DNA of 45,911 bases from Spirogloea muscicola (Eukaryota > Streptophyta > Zygnematophyceae > Spirogloeales > Spirogloeaceae). The notes below the pieces were generated by a model that made no database searches, was not told the DNA's origin, and saw only the letters and a program-made list of their open reading frames with translations. This document shows, piece by piece, positions 45,792-45,911 of this stretch. The position numbers and the translations under genes are program-made. The stretch is from assembly GCA_009602725.1 (NCBI GenBank), contig WELB01000121.1, forward strand, positions 4,638 to 50,548, in the 5' to 3' direction. The first letter of the stretch is position 1. Each line of letters begins with the position of its first letter.

Positions 45792-45827
45792 GCCGTCAGG
45801 AACGCCGTCAAGGACGGCGTCAAGGAC
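45792..45827. repeat. Three tandem copies of a 12-bp unit
   Basis: GCCGTCAGGAAC, GCCGTCAAGGAC and GGCGTCAAGGAC in tandem. The unit resembles the arms of the 10199-10233 hairpin. Confidence 0.8.
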
Positions 45828-45830
45828 GGC

Positions 45831-45911
45831 ATTACCGGCGGCGGCGGTGGCGGTGGCGGCGGCGGCGGTGAAGGCGGCGTCGGCGGCGGCGGCAGCGAAG
45901 GCGGCGGCGGC
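45831..45911. repeat. GGC-rich trinucleotide tract at the window end
   Basis: GGCGGC and GGTGGC runs to the last base. They probably lie in the 5' part of the cysteine-rich gene or its leader. Confidence 0.85.

Overview
The window is nuclear DNA from a green-lineage eukaryote, most likely an alga with plant-like gene content. The evidence is a plastid-type phytoene synthase, a plant-type mitochondrial pyruvate dehydrogenase E2 that starts its lipoyl domain right after a presequence, a leucine-rich-repeat receptor kinase, many short exons with GT-AG introns, Ty1/copia and LINE remnants, and degenerate TTTAGGG-like patches. A streptophyte alga fits best, but that is inference. The assembly contains single-N joins and one 585-base gap, and at least two genes carry apparent indels or nonsense changes.

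Layout, left to right. 1-3.2 kb: a decayed Ty1/copia element with both LTRs, a primer-binding site, a polypurine tract and an inverted internal fragment, followed by a (GA)n tract. 4.0-6.8 kb (+): WDR76/CMR1 WD-repeat protein. 7.7-9.3 kb (+): TAF10. 10.4-12.6 kb (-): YebC/TACO1 family gene with an in-frame TAG and a C-terminal frameshift. 12.6-14.7 kb: intergenic. 14.7-19.0 kb (-): PDC E2, reconstructed as 15 exons and 576 aa. 19.6-21.8 kb (+): ARMC7, 7 exons, 179 aa. 21.8-24.4 kb: intergenic plus the PSY promoter. 24.6-26.9 kb (+): phytoene synthase, 6 exons. 27.5-33.9 kb (-): threonyl-tRNA synthetase, 22 exons seen, N-terminus missing. 34.4-35.0 kb: fragment of a LINE-type endonuclease-like domain running into the gap. 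35.8-37.7 kb (+): MYG1, 6 exons, 379 aa. 40.2-44.9 kb (-): LRR receptor kinase of about 1,260 aa. 45.6-45.8 kb (-): exon of a cysteine-patterned protein, cut by the window edge.

The genes are unrelated housekeeping and signalling genes, not an operon-like system. Neighbours alternate: E2/ARMC7 and ThrRS/MYG1 are head-to-head, while TAF10/TACO1, PSY/ThrRS and MYG1/receptor kinase are tail-to-tail. No wholly new gene system is evident. The most interesting points are the receptor kinase with an island-like LRR interruption and a kinase-domain insertion, a dispersed repeat ending in a hairpin with one compensatory base-pair change, long perfect hairpins in non-coding DNA, GC-AG introns in the adjacent ThrRS and MYG1 genes, and the broken TACO1 gene.
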